Shown: positions 43,092 through 52,572, numbered from the stretch's first letter. The stretch: DNA of 64,000 nt from Streptomyces sp. NBC_01454 (GCF_036227565.1 NZ_CP109460.1:5766001-5830000); one strand, 5' to 3'. Numbers and translations: made by a program. The notes: generated from the sequence alone by a model not told the origin.

Positions 43092-44258
43092 TCAGCGCAC
43101 CGCGCCGTAGCGGCCCAGCACGACGGCCGCGACGTTCCGGAGCGAGTCCGTGCCGGGCGCGAGGTAGCCGGTGTGGCCCTCGGCCCGCACGGCGGGCAGC
43201 CGGCGGGCCCCGAAGGCGGGATCGGTGGGGTCGGTGCCATGGCCCAGCCCCAGCAGTTCGACGTGCGGGAGGTCACCGATCCAGTCGGAGGCGTCCCGCC
43301 CCGCCCACACCCGGGCCGAGGTGTGCAGCTCCGCCACGCTGTCCCGGCGCATCCCGGGGGAGCCGAGAACGATCAGGTCGGCGAGGCCGCCACCGCCCAG
43401 CCGCGGGACGGCCAGCCCGCAGACCACCGAGCCGTAGCTGTGGCACAGCACCGCCGGGGGCCGGGCACCGACCGCGGTCAGACCGGACAGCAGACGGGCC
43501 AGCCGCGGCGCTCCCGCCTCGGCGAGCCGCCCGGTCGCGGCGTCCGGACCGAGCCCCACCGGTGTGGTGTACCCCGCCCAGGCGATGACCGCGGTAGGGG
43601 TCCCGGGCGCCTCGGCGGCCAGCTCGGCGCGCAGCGACCGGGCCATCCCGGAGGGGGCGCCGTAGGGGTCCCTCGCCCGGTCGAAGGACGTCAGATCGAT
43701 GTCCGAGCCCGGCACGATCACCGCGGTGTGCGCGGCGGCGGCCAGGTCGCCGTACACCTCGGCGACCTGGCCCCGGCCGCGCGGGTCGAAGGCCAGGATG
43801 TGGCGCCCGGGCGCGAGCAGCGCGGTGTAGCGGCGGGCCGCGGCCCGCGCCTGCCGGTGGTCCTCGAGGGTCCCGGCCGGGTCGGTGGCGCGGGCCAGCC
43901 GGCGGTCCCGTTCCGCCCGCAGGGCACGGGAGTTGGCCCGGTAGCGCAGCGCGAGCGGGGCGCCGTCGAGATTGCCGACGCTCAGCGGGTGCCGGGCCGC
44001 CAGTGACTGTTGCTGACGTCCGGTCAGCGAGGCGAAGAAGCGGGCGACTTCGGTGGGGGCCGCGGTCGCCGGGTCCGGCAGCCGGACGCCGAGCGAGTGG
44101 TCGGCCCGCCAGGCGGCGGCGCCCGGCGGCGGGCCGGTGACCGCGGTCTGCGCGGTGCCGGCCGCCCAGCCGCCGGTACCGGCGGCCACGGCCACCGCGA
44201 GCGCGGCCCCGAGGAGCGTGCGCCTGCTGCGTCCCACGGCGCTGCGCAGCCTGGACAT
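43092..44258 (-). CDS. Secreted DUF1023-type alpha/beta hydrolase, paralogue 1
   Basis: 388 residues. The N-terminus has basic residues and a hydrophobic stretch (TLLGAALAVAVAAGTGGW), a signal peptide or anchor. The catalytic Ser lies in the DUF1023 elbow VLCHSYGSVVCG, with an Asp in the ASDWIGDLPH region and His in LGLGHGTDPTDP. The substrate is unknown. It is strikingly similar in organisation to the second copy at 47727-48941 (CHSYGSVVCG, GSPGMR, a following Asp-Trp-Ile). The start has GGGAGGGAGACC upstream. It flanks the two-component pair on its downstream side. Confidence 0.92.
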   Translation of the reverse strand: MSRLRSAVGRSRRTLLGAALAVAVAAGTGGWAAGTAQTAVTGPPPGAAAWRADHSLGVRLPDPATAAPTEVARFFASLTGRQQQSLAARHPLSVGNLDGAPLALRYRANSRALRAERDRRLARATDPAGTLEDHRQARAAARRYTALLAPGRHILAFDPRGRGQVAEVYGDLAAAAHTAVIVPGSDIDLTSFDRARDPYGAPSGMARSLRAELAAEAPGTPTAVIAWAGYTTPVGLGPDAATGRLAEAGAPRLARLLSGLTAVGARPPAVLCHSYGSVVCGLAVPRLGGGGLADLIVLGSPGMRRDSVAELHTSARVWAGRDASDWIGDLPHVELLGLGHGTDPTDPAFGARRLPAVRAEGHTGYLAPGTDSLRNVAAVVLGRYGAVR

Positions 44259-44428
44259 GGTGGGTCTCCCTCCCGTTGGTGCGACGGAGGGAAACGTAGG
44301 AAGGGGGTGGGTGACGCGGCGTCACACCGCGGAGCCAACTCCCGGGTGATACCGGGGTAGGGGGTCCGCCCCGCCCCTCGTCCGGAAGGAGGAGGGGCGG
44401 AACGGGGGCGGGCGATGGCCTGCGCGCC

Positions 44429-45110
44429 CTAACGCTCTCCGGGCGCGACCAGCCCCGACTCGTACGCGAAGATCACGGCCTGCGCACGGTCGCGCAGCGC
44501 CAACTTCGCGAGCACCCGGCCGATATGGGTCTTCACGGTCTGCTCCGCGAGGATCAGCGCCTCGGCGATCTCCTGGTTGGGACAGCCCGCGGGCGATCAG
44601 CTCCAGGACCTCCGTCTCGCGCGGGGTCAGCCCGTTCAGCCGCAGCGCGGTGCGCCCCGCGCGGGGCGCCGGCCGCTGCCGGGCGAAATCGGCGATCAGC
44701 CGCCGGGTCACGGACGGCGCGAGAAGCGCCTCACCGGCCGCCACCACCCGCACCGCGGAGATCAGATCGGCCGGCGGCGCGTCCTTGAGCAGGAATCCGG
44801 ACGCACCCGCGCGCAGCGCCTCGTAGACGTAGTCGTCGACATCGAAGGTGGTCAGCATCAGCACCCTCGGCCGGTGGGTGACCCCGGCCGGCGGATCGAG
44901 CAGCTGACGGGCCGCCTCCAGCCCGTCCATCTCCGGCATCCGCACGTCCATCAGCACCACGTCGGGGTGCGTCCGGCGGCTCAGCGCCACGCCCTGCAGA
45001 CCGTCCGGCGCATCACCCACCACATCGATATCGCTCTGCGCGGCGAGCAGCGCGGCGAAGCCCGCACGCACCATGGCCTGGTCGTCGACGATGATCACGC
45101 GCGTGGTCAC
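44429..45110 (-). pseudogene. NarL/LuxR response regulator with frameshift in the DNA-binding helix
   Basis: The receiver domain is intact (Asp55 in LMDVRMP, Lys in LLKDAP). The LuxR HTH begins normally (LNGLTPRETEVLELIARGLS), but one extra C in a run (plus-strand GGG at 44579-44581) shifts the frame: the next codons read QPGDRRG instead of NQEIAEA. In the other frame the rest of the helix-turn-helix follows perfectly (NQEIAEALILAEQTVKTHIG) and ends at a TAG at 44429. As read, the protein runs on to 44322, 262 residues, and lacks the recognition helix. It is coupled to the histidine kinase (GTGA overlap at 45107-45110). It could be a real null allele or a sequencing error; no slippery-site element is evident. 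Confidence 0.82.
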
Positions 45111-46513
45111 AGGGCACCGGAGTCCTTCGTGGGCAGGGACGACGCCGGGGCGGCCGGCGGCGCGAGCGGAAGCTGTGCGGCGACCCGGAAGCCGCCGTCG
45201 GGCAGCGGCCCGGTGTCGAGCGAGCCGTCCACCAGCCGCACCCGTTCCCGCATCCCCACCAGGCCGTGGCCGGTGCCACCGGTCTCCAGCGGCGCTGACG
45301 GGGTGGACGGCGCGGGCGGCGGGGAGTTGACGATCAGCACGGTCAGCCGGGTGCCGTCCGCCGTCGCCCGCAGCGACACCCGGGTCGGCGCGCCCGGCGC
45401 GTGCCGTACGACATTGGCCAGCGCCTCCTGGACGATGCGGTACGTCGACAGATCCACCGCCGGTTCGAGCGCCGCGGCCTCCTCGGGCAGCGCCAACTCG
45501 ACCGGCACACCGGCCCGTACGGTCGCCTCGACCAGCTTCGGCAGCATCCCGATCCCGGGCTGCGGGGTCTTCTCCGGGCCGCCGAGCCGCTCCGACTCCT
45601 CGCTGCGCAGCACCCCGAGCAGCCGGCGCATCTCGGCCAGCGACTCACGGGCGCTCGCCGCGATCGCCCCGAACTCGTCCACGGCCGCCGCGGGGATGCC
45701 GCCGATGCGGTACGGGGCGCTGTCGGCCTGGACCGTGATCACCGACATGTGGTGGGCGACGACATCGTGCAGCTCACGGGCGATCCGGGTGCGCTCCTCC
45801 AGCAGGGTGCGACGGGCCCGCTCGGCCTCGCTGATGGTCTCCTGCTCGATCAACTTCCGCTGGGCGTCGCCCCGTTCCCGCAGCGTGGCGCCCATCATCA
45901 GCACCACACCGGAGAGGACGAACAGCAGCACCCAGGTGCTCTGGCTCCGGTCGGGCGCGCCGAAGTCGGCGGCGATGCCCGCCGCACCGGTCGTCAGCCA
46001 CACGGCGATCAGGGTGCGGCGGCGCTCACGCAGCGACAGCGCCAGCATCAGCGCGAGATAGCCCACGATCACCGGGGGCGGCCAGGGCCAGGCGCGGCCC
46101 GTCACGCCATCGAGCAGGGAGAGCATCTGCGCGCAGACCACATCCGCCGCGAAGATCACCCACCAGGCCTGCAGCGGCCGGGTCACCGCGAGCAGCAGGG
46201 GCGCGGTCTGTGCGGTGGCCAGCGCGCCGGCCAGCCCGCCGGCCAGGCCGTAATCGTGGGCGAGGACGGTGATGGTCGTCGGCAGCAGGGACACCGCGAA
46301 CGCGAACGCGACGGCATACGGCAGCCGGCGCAGCCAGGGGTTGTGGACCGTGCCGAACAGCGGGGTACCGGGCTCGGCCGGGGTGCCGAGCTCGACGGCG
46401 AGCAGCCGCAGCGCCTGGCGTACGGCGCGCAGCGCCCGGTACCGGACCGGCCCGGGTGCGGAAAGAGGAGAGGGAGACGGTGAGGGAGGCAGTGGGGGAG
46501 GGGATTCGGTCAT
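45107..46513 (-). CDS. NarL-type sensor histidine kinase
   Basis: 468 residues from ATG 46513. Pro/Ser-rich N-terminus, then a membrane region of about six helices (residues 60-210) without a clear periplasmic sensor domain. The HisKA_3 box carries His249 in ARELHDVVAHHMSVI, typical of NarL-partner kinases, and the ATPase domain ends with TGGTGHGLVGMRERV (G box). Its stop overlaps the start of the frameshifted response regulator. The input signal is unknown; a membrane sensor of the DesK/LiaS type is implied. Confidence 0.94.
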   Translation of the reverse strand: MTESPPPLPPSPSPSPLSAPGPVRYRALRAVRQALRLLAVELGTPAEPGTPLFGTVHNPWLRRLPYAVAFAFAVSLLPTTITVLAHDYGLAGGLAGALATAQTAPLLLAVTRPLQAWWVIFAADVVCAQMLSLLDGVTGRAWPWPPPVIVGYLALMLALSLRERRRTLIAVWLTTGAAGIAADFGAPDRSQSTWVLLFVLSGVVLMMGATLRERGDAQRKLIEQETISEAERARRTLLEERTRIARELHDVVAHHMSVITVQADSAPYRIGGIPAAAVDEFGAIAASARESLAEMRRLLGVLRSEESERLGGPEKTPQPGIGMLPKLVEATVRAGVPVELALPEEAAALEPAVDLSTYRIVQEALANVVRHAPGAPTRVSLRATADGTRLTVLIVNSPPPAPSTPSAPLETGGTGHGLVGMRERVRLVDGSLDTGPLPDGGFRVAAQLPLAPPAAPASSLPTKDSGAL

Positions 46514-46636
46514 GACGACCTCACGGTAAGCGGACCGTGGGGGCGGCGGCGTCCTCCCTGGGGCCGGACTTGCGGCAGTACCCAGGGAGGAGCCCACGCT
46601 CCGGAGGGGCGCCGTCCGGTCGCCGGGTCACCGCGC

Positions 46637-47518
46637 CTACAGCTCCGCCAGCAGCTCGGCCTTCTTCGTGCTGAACTCGTCGTCGGTCAGCAGACCGGCC
46701 CCGTGCAGCTCGCCGAGGTGCCGGATGCGGTCCGCGATGTCCGCCGGATCGCGTCGGGCGTCCCCGGTCCGGCGGCGCACCGGCTCGCCGTCCGGCGACT
46801 CCTGCGCCGGATCGGCGGCGCGCACGGCCTGCAGCACCGAGGCCGCGAACGGCAGCGACTCATGCACCGGGCCGTATCCCAGCCCGAACACCACGGCGGC
46901 CGGATCCTGGTCCGCCTCGTCGGCCGCGGCGTCGCGGGCGCCGCGCTCCAGCAGCCGCAGATAGCCGTTGAGGATCTCCGGCGACCGCCACTCGACCCCG
47001 GCCAACTCGCCGACGGGGAAGGTCTGGTCGCCGCATTTCCACTTCGCCGAGGACGCGCCGGTCCAAAACCAGCGGAAGGCGACGGACCGGCCGTCGAAGG
47101 AGGCCTTGCCGTCATAGGCCTTGAAGTGCAGCGGCGGCTCCGGCGCGGCCACCAGATGGCGGTCGGCGGGCTCCTTCGCATCGGGGCCGAGCACCGTGCG
47201 CAGCTCATCGGCGTAGAACTCGGCCAGGGTCTCGCGCCCGGCCGGCAGCACCAGCCGGTAGGGATCGGAGTCCTCTTTCAGCTGCCCGTCCGCCGCCTCC
47301 ATCAGCGGATCGGCACCGTGCCGCGGCACGGCGTGCAGCACCACCGTGCCCCGTCTGCCCTCGCTCACCTCGACAGTGCTCAGCGCCTCGTACGGAATGC
47401 GTCGCTCGCCGAGCGCCTGGAACAGCTTCGGCCTGCGGATCCCCCGTTCGAAGCGGATGAGTACGGAGTCCGCATCGAACTCCCAGACGGCGTGAAAACC
47501 GGCCAGCACATCACCCAT
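46637..47518 (-). CDS. DUF4429 protein with C-terminal SHOCT domain
   Basis: 293 residues from ATG 47518 (MGDVLAGFHAVWEFD, the usual DUF4429 start); ATG 47527 is the alternative. Two DUF4429 modules can be seen, the first around VLIRFERGIRRPK and the second around VAFRWFWTGASSAKW, both beta-rich PH-like folds. The last 35 residues form a SHOCT short helix pair (ADIADRIRHLGELHGAGLLT, DDEFSTKKAELLAEL), thought to be a localisation or oligomerisation tag. Function unknown. It lies between the histidine kinase and the second DUF1023 hydrolase. Confidence 0.9.
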   Translation of the reverse strand: MGDVLAGFHAVWEFDADSVLIRFERGIRRPKLFQALGERRIPYEALSTVEVSEGRRGTVVLHAVPRHGADPLMEAADGQLKEDSDPYRLVLPAGRETLAEFYADELRTVLGPDAKEPADRHLVAAPEPPLHFKAYDGKASFDGRSVAFRWFWTGASSAKWKCGDQTFPVGELAGVEWRSPEILNGYLRLLERGARDAAADEADQDPAAVVFGLGYGPVHESLPFAASVLQAVRAADPAQESPDGEPVRRRTGDARRDPADIADRIRHLGELHGAGLLTDDEFSTKKAELLAEL

Positions 47519-47726
47519 GTGGCTCATCGTATGCGGGCGGTTGCCCGCCCGTCCCCCTTCCGGACACCCCAAGGGGGCCTACCGAAGCTACGCGCGTCAC
47601 TCCGGCCACCCGCTCCTTCTCCGCCTCATGGACGTCACCCGCGACGGGCGCGGTTCCCGCAGGTATGGCCCGTCCCCGGGCGCCGGGCCGTACCTGCGGC
47701 CGCTGGTCTGTGCTGCCGTGGCCCGC

Positions 47727-48941
47727 TCAGGCCGTGGCGGAGGCGCACTGCGGGTCGGCGGAGGCGCAGTCGACGGTGCCGGTGTCGCCGACACCGACCA
47801 GTGCGAAGTTCTTCAGGCTGCGGGTGCCGGGCGCGAAGTAGCCGGCGTGCCCGACGGCGCCGTCGGCCGACAGGACCCGCGCGCCGAAGGCCGGATCGAC
47901 CGGGTCCGCGCCGTGGCCGAGCCCGCCGACCTCCAGATTCGGCACGTCCTGGATCCAGTCGTCGGAGTCCCGCATCGCCCAGACCCGGGCGTGGGTGCCC
48001 AGCCCGGCGAGGCTGCCGGCCCGCATGCCCGGGCTGCCGGCCACCGCGATGTCCTTGACGTTCGAGGGCAGGGTGCGGGCCGCGACGCCGCACACCACGG
48101 AGCCGTAGCTGTGGCAGAACAGCGAGACCGAGTCGGCCGACGGCAGCGCGTTCACCAGGGCGCGCAGCCGCACCGCGCCGGCCTCGGCGAGCTGCCCGGT
48201 GGCGGCCTCGACCCCGAGGCCGGACGGCGAGGTGTAGTCGGCCCAGGCGATCACGGCCGTACGGGCGCTCGGGCGGGCCGCCCGCTCGGCGCCGTAGAGG
48301 GCGCGCCCCATGCCGACGGGGGCGGCGGTGGCCCGCGCGGTGCGCTCGAAGGTCGACAGATTGGTGTCCACGCCGGGCACCACGACCGAGACCCGGTCCG
48401 CCTTCGTGAGATTTCCGAAGACCTCGGCGGCCCGCCCGCCATCGGCCGGGTCGAAGGCCAGGATCTGCCGGCCGGGGGTCATCAGCGATTCGAGGCGGTG
48501 CATCAGCCGGCCCGCTTCCTGGCGGCCGACGGGGGTGAGCCGGTGGTCACCCATCCGGCGTTTCTCGACCGCGCGGGCGTCGTCGATGGCCATCCGGTTG
48601 GCGCGGTAGCGCAGCTGCGCGGGGGCGCCGCCCATATTGCCGACGACCAGCGGATAGCGGGTGGTGAGCTGCTGCTGCTCGGCCCGGCTGAGGGGGGCGA
48701 AGAAGGCCCGGACCGCGGCCGGCGGCCCGTTGGGGTCGGGCAGCGGGCGCCCCAGGAAGGTGGCGTGCTTCCATGCGGCCTTCGCGGTGGCCAGGGGGTT
48801 GGCGTCGTCCTTGGTACCTCTGACGGCGGTCCAGCCGGTCATCGCAAGCATCACGAACACCACCACCAGGGCGAGTGCGGTGCGCAAGGCGGTGGACTGA
48901 AGAAAACCGGAGGAGGGGCCGAGGCCCGGGAAGGAAGTCAC
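47727..48941 (-). CDS. Secreted DUF1023-type alpha/beta hydrolase, paralogue 2
   Basis: 404 residues from GTG 48941, giving a short N-terminus before the hydrophobic segment (ALRTALALVVVFVMLAMTGW); ATG 48971 is an alternative. The nucleophile elbow LFCHSYGSVVCGVAA and the His in GGLGHGADPVDPAFG match paralogue 1, as do SPGMRAGS and the Asp-Trp-Ile segment (DSDDWIQDVP). It is a membrane-anchored or secreted serine hydrolase of unknown substrate. It probably arose by duplication of the gene at 43092-44258; the two-component and DUF4429 genes lie between them. Confidence 0.9.
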   Translation of the reverse strand: MTSFPGLGPSSGFLQSTALRTALALVVVFVMLAMTGWTAVRGTKDDANPLATAKAAWKHATFLGRPLPDPNGPPAAVRAFFAPLSRAEQQQLTTRYPLVVGNMGGAPAQLRYRANRMAIDDARAVEKRRMGDHRLTPVGRQEAGRLMHRLESLMTPGRQILAFDPADGGRAAEVFGNLTKADRVSVVVPGVDTNLSTFERTARATAAPVGMGRALYGAERAARPSARTAVIAWADYTSPSGLGVEAATGQLAEAGAVRLRALVNALPSADSVSLFCHSYGSVVCGVAARTLPSNVKDIAVAGSPGMRAGSLAGLGTHARVWAMRDSDDWIQDVPNLEVGGLGHGADPVDPAFGARVLSADGAVGHAGYFAPGTRSLKNFALVGVGDTGTVDCASADPQCASATA

Positions 48942-49175
48942 CGCGAGCCACCCTAGGAGAAGCGGAAGCATGCCTGTGGTGGCCGTGAGTGATCTCACGT
49001 TTCCCGGTGGGTATTTCGACCAAACCGGACACACGTAGTCCGTTTTCGGTGCTCAGTCGTGCAGGGGTGGTCTCAGGGGTCACCGTCGCCGATCGCGCAG
49101 CGCCGGACGGCAGTTACGGGGAGTGGGCGAGGTCGTGGCGTTCGCCCTGGCTGCCTTTGGTGCCGCCGGCCGCGC

Positions 49176-49832
49176 TCACCGCGTCCGCCAGTTCCCCTCG
49201 ATCGCCGGCCCGATGTGGTCCAGATAGGACATGGTCAGCTCACGGATCGCGGAGACGCTGCAGTCCTCGCCCACGCTCCAGACCTTGCCCGCGGCCCGCA
49301 TCACCCCGCTGAACGTGGCCACCAGCACCCGCGGCCGCGGATCGGCGTCCACATCCAGCCCCTCGCGCCGGGCGACCAGCCGCGCCATCTGCTCCTCCAG
49401 CTCGGCGGAGCGCCGCAGAAGGACGGCGACCAGCGCCGGCGTCGACTCGATCATCCGGTAGGTGCGCATGTACAGCTCCACCGGGATCACCGACGCGATG
49501 GCGCTGCCGATGTCGTCCCAGGCCGCCGCCACCGTGCGGCGCAGGGCGGTGAGCGGGGCCTCCGCCGCGGGCCGGGCCCTCAGCTCGTCGAGGAAGCGGG
49601 CCTCGACCATCCCCTGGACCGCGAAGGTGACGTCCTCCTTGTTCGCGAAGTAGCGGAAGAACGTCCGCTGGGAGACATCCACGGCCTCCGCGATCTCGTC
49701 GACGGTCGTCGCCTCGTACCCCTGCTCCGTGAACAGTTCCAGCGCCGCACGGATCAGGGCGTCGTGGGTGCGCTGTTTCTTGCGTTCCCGCAGGCCGCCC
49801 GCGGGTGCCGAATGCGGCGTCGAGGTGGCCAT
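49176..49832 (-). CDS. TetR family repressor of the divergent MFS pump
   Basis: 218 residues from ATG 49832. The HTH is intact (ALELFTEQGYEATTVDEIAE, AVDVSQRTFFRYFANKEDVT). The C-terminal helical domain is of the TetR_C_17-like type with a pocket. It is divergent from an EmrB/QacA-type MFS gene, 116 bp between starts, with a GGTGACAGTCACC palindrome and several TGTCA/TGACA repeats between them. The likely signal is the pump substrate. Confidence 0.94.
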   Translation of the reverse strand: MATSTPHSAPAGGLRERKKQRTHDALIRAALELFTEQGYEATTVDEIAEAVDVSQRTFFRYFANKEDVTFAVQGMVEARFLDELRARPAAEAPLTALRRTVAAAWDDIGSAIASVIPVELYMRTYRMIESTPALVAVLLRRSAELEEQMARLVARREGLDVDADPRPRVLVATFSGVMRAAGKVWSVGEDCSVSAIRELTMSYLDHIGPAIEGNWRTR

Positions 49833-49883
49833 CCAGCGCCGCCTTTCCCTGGTGTTCTCGCTGCTCAGATTACCTGTGAGCGA

Positions 49884-49896
49884 GGTGACAGTCACC
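49884..49896. promoter_or_regulatory. Operator-like palindrome between tetR and the MFS gene
   Basis: GGTGAC-A-GTCACC is perfectly symmetric. Further TGTCA half-sites occur at 49912-49933 next to the MFS start, one of them inside an ACTGTCAGT dyad. Confidence 0.65.
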
Positions 49897-49948
49897 GACT
49901 GATGAATTGCTTTGTCAACTGTCAGTGGCTGTCATTAGCCTCCTCGGT

Positions 49949-51550
49949 ATGAGCTCTCAGACCCCGGTTGCCCACGCCGCGCCGGAACTTCCCGTACCGG
50001 AGCCCCCCAGAGGGCTGCGAGGCCATCCGTGGCTGACCCTCTTCTCCGTGGCCATCGGCGTCATGATGGTCGCCCTCGACGGCACGATCGTCGCCATCGC
50101 CAACCCGGCCATCAAGCAGGACCTCGGCGCCTCGCTGGCCGATGTGCAGTGGATCACCAACGGCTACATGCTCGCCCTGGCCGTCTCGCTGATCACCGCG
50201 GGCAAGCTCGGTGACCGCTTCGGCCACCGCCAGACCTTCCTCATCGGCATCCTCGGCTTCGCCGCCGCCTCCGGTGCCATCGGGTTCTCCCACGAGGTCT
50301 CGCTGGTCATCACCTTCCGCGTGCTGCAGGGCCTGTTCGGCGCCCTGCTCATGCCCGCCGCGCTGGGACTGCTGCGCGCCACCTTCCCGGCCGAGAAGCT
50401 CAACATGGCCATCGGTATCTGGGGCATGGTCATCGGCGCCTCCACCGCCGGCGGCCCGATAGTCGGCGGACTGCTGGTCGAGCACGTCAACTGGCAGTCC
50501 GTCTTCTTCATCAACGTCCCGGTCGGCGTGCTGGCCCTGGTCCTGGGCCTGGTGATCCTCAAGGACCACCGCGCCGAGAACGCCCCGCGCTCGTTCGACG
50601 TCCCGGGCATCGTGCTGCTCTCCGGCGCGATGTTCTGCCTCATCTGGCCGCTGATCAAGGCGTCGGAATGGGGCTGGGGCGACATGAAGACCTGGGGCTT
50701 CCTGATCGGCTCCGTGGTCCTCTTCGTCCTGTTCGCCGTCCTGGAGACCCGGGTTCGCGAACCTCTCATCCCGCTGCGGATGTTCCGCTCGCTGCCGCTG
50801 ACCGCCGGCACGGTCCTGATGGTGCTGATGGCCTTCTCCTTCATGGGCGGCCTGTTCTTCGTGACGTTCTACCTCCAGAACGTGCACGGCATGTCCCCGG
50901 TGGACAGCGGTCTGCACCTCCTGCCGCTCACCGGCATGATGATCGTCGGCTCGCCGCTCGCCGGCGTCCTGATCACCAAGCTCGGCCCACGCCTCCCGCT
51001 GGTCGGCGGCATGGTCCTCACCGCCGTCGCCCTGTACGGCATGTCCGGCCTGGACACCGACAGCGGGACCGGCCCGATGTCCCTCTGGTTCGCGCTGCTC
51101 GGCCTGGGCCTCGCGCCCGTCATGGTCGGTGCCACCGAGGTCATCGTCGGCAACGCCCCGCTGGAGCTCTCCGGCGTCGCCGGCGGCCTCCAGCAGGCCG
51201 CGATGCAGGTCGGCGGCAGCCTCGGCACGGCCGTGCTCGGCGCGGTCATGGCCTCTCGTGTGGACAACGAACTCCCTGGCGCGTGGAGTGCGGCGGGCCT
51301 TCCGCCGGCCCCGCCCGCCCAGGCGTCCCAGCTGTCCGACGCGGTCTCGGCCGGCTTCGCGCCGGTCCCCAAGGGCACCCCGCCGCAGCTGGCCGAGAAG
51401 ATCACCTCCGTCGCCCACGAGACCTTCGTCTCCGGCATGGGCCTGGCCTTCACGGTCGCCTGCGGGGTGGCCGTCGTCGCGGCCTTCGTCGCCTTCTTCA
51501 CCAAGCGCGGCGCGAACGCCGAGGCGGGCGCCGGCGTCGGCCACATCTGA
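49949..51550 (+). CDS. MFS drug-efflux transporter (EmrB/QacA family)
   Basis: 533 residues with 14 predicted helices. Family signatures: first helix VALDGTIVAIANPAIKQDLG with the DHA2 Asp, motif A as GKLGDRFGHRQTF, motif C-like GASTAGGPIVGGLLVEHVNW. It exports drugs with proton antiport. The start ATG at 49949 is only about 15-30 bp from the promoter elements, so a very short leader is expected. Followed by a strong terminator. Regulated by the divergent TetR by inference. Confidence 0.94.
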   Translation: MSSQTPVAHAAPELPVPEPPRGLRGHPWLTLFSVAIGVMMVALDGTIVAIANPAIKQDLGASLADVQWITNGYMLALAVSLITAGKLGDRFGHRQTFLIGILGFAAASGAIGFSHEVSLVITFRVLQGLFGALLMPAALGLLRATFPAEKLNMAIGIWGMVIGASTAGGPIVGGLLVEHVNWQSVFFINVPVGVLALVLGLVILKDHRAENAPRSFDVPGIVLLSGAMFCLIWPLIKASEWGWGDMKTWGFLIGSVVLFVLFAVLETRVREPLIPLRMFRSLPLTAGTVLMVLMAFSFMGGLFFVTFYLQNVHGMSPVDSGLHLLPLTGMMIVGSPLAGVLITKLGPRLPLVGGMVLTAVALYGMSGLDTDSGTGPMSLWFALLGLGLAPVMVGATEVIVGNAPLELSGVAGGLQQAAMQVGGSLGTAVLGAVMASRVDNELPGAWSAAGLPPAPPAQASQLSDAVSAGFAPVPKGTPPQLAEKITSVAHETFVSGMGLAFTVACGVAVVAAFVAFFTKRGANAEAGAGVGHI

Positions 51551-52155
51551 CCAGGGCACCGGCCGTGCGGCGACCGGTCGCACGGCCCGGCGGCACCTGT
51601 CGGCCCGCATCACTCCGGCGCGCGGCCGGTCCGGGAATGTCCCGGACCGGCCGCGCGCCTTTGTGTGCCGGTGGGGAGGGGGAGCGGGGTGGGTCCGGAG
51701 CACGGTGGCCGACGGACCAGGGGCATGCGCGCCCGCCGGACGTCAGCAGTCCGCGTCAACCCGCCGTCCGGGGCCGGCGGCCGTCCCTTCCGCCGTACGC
51801 CCCACGGGAGTTGGCCCCGGCCGCGGCGGTGAATCCCTCATCCGGATGATGCGGCGCGGGAACCTCCGCCCCGCCTGTGGCGCTCCTGGTGTCGCACGCC
51901 CGCGCGGGCCCTCGGTGCGTACCGGGGTGAACGGTTTCTGCGGCCCGCTTCCGCCACCCCGTCCCGCGTCAACACCGCGCCCCCGCGCCCCGCTGCTGAC
52001 CGCTCTGCTCGTCCACATACCTGATCCGGGTGGGACAGCCGCCACGGCCTTGGCAGCCGCGCCGCACCCTCGCGAAGCTCGTAGCCGAAAGAACCCGCCG
52101 CGGGCAGCCGGCCCGCCGCGGGACTGCCATCGCCTACTCCACGGGGGACATTCCC
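51551..52155. other. Intergenic region after the MFS gene
   Basis: 605 bp. It holds the terminator at 51617-51659; the remainder up to the I36 protein shows no gene I can support. The last 15 bp (ACGGGGGACATTCCC) form the ribosome binding region of the next gene. Confidence 0.55.
51617..51659. terminator. Terminator after the MFS gene
   Basis: Nineteen-bp perfect arms (51617-51635 and 51641-51659) with loop AATGT, followed by TTTGTGT. One of the strongest hairpins in the window. Confidence 0.9.
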
Positions 52156-52572
52156 ATGCGACTGCGTCTGCGTACGCCCCGCACCACCGCGCTGCTGACC
52201 GGCCTCACCGCTCTGGCCGCCGTGCTCGCCGTACCGCCCGCCGTCGGTACCCCGGCCGCGCGGGCGGCCACCGGCGGCCGGGGCGCCGCCTCGGGGGACT
52301 GTGCCGCCGGCCAGTTCTGCGTCTGGCCGGCGGCCGACTTCCGCGGCAAGCGGCGGACCTACGAGCTGTCCGACATCGACATCGAGAGCTGCGTCCCGCT
52401 GCCCAAGGGAAGCACCGCCGCGGCGCTCGCCAACCGCACCGGCCGGCCGGTCACCACCTATCAGAGCGCGCAGTGCGCCGAGACCGCCGAATTCAACACC
52501 TATCCGGGCGGCGGCACCTGGGCACCCCGATCCCCTTATCAGGTAAGGGCGTTCAAGGTATGGGAGCGCTGA
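52156..52572 (+). CDS. Secreted peptidase-inhibitor I36-like protein
   Basis: 138 residues with a signal peptide (RTTALLTGLTALAAVLAVPP, cleavage near AARA). The mature domain has four Cys (GDCAAGQFCVW, ESCVPL, SAQCAET) and an aromatic core (ADFRGKRRTYELSDIDIESC) typical of the I36/beta-gamma-crystallin-like family of small secreted Streptomyces proteins, which includes the SMI metalloprotease inhibitor. Inhibitor activity is inferred from family only. It is isolated, followed by the convergent aceE. Confidence 0.85.
   Translation: MRLRLRTPRTTALLTGLTALAAVLAVPPAVGTPAARAATGGRGAASGDCAAGQFCVWPAADFRGKRRTYELSDIDIESCVPLPKGSTAAALANRTGRPVTTYQSAQCAETAEFNTYPGGGTWAPRSPYQVRAFKVWER

Noticed and set aside
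44322-45110. Programmed frameshift in the response regulator
   Set aside because: No slippery heptamer followed by a hairpin or pseudoknot is visible at 44579; a mutation or sequencing error is simpler.
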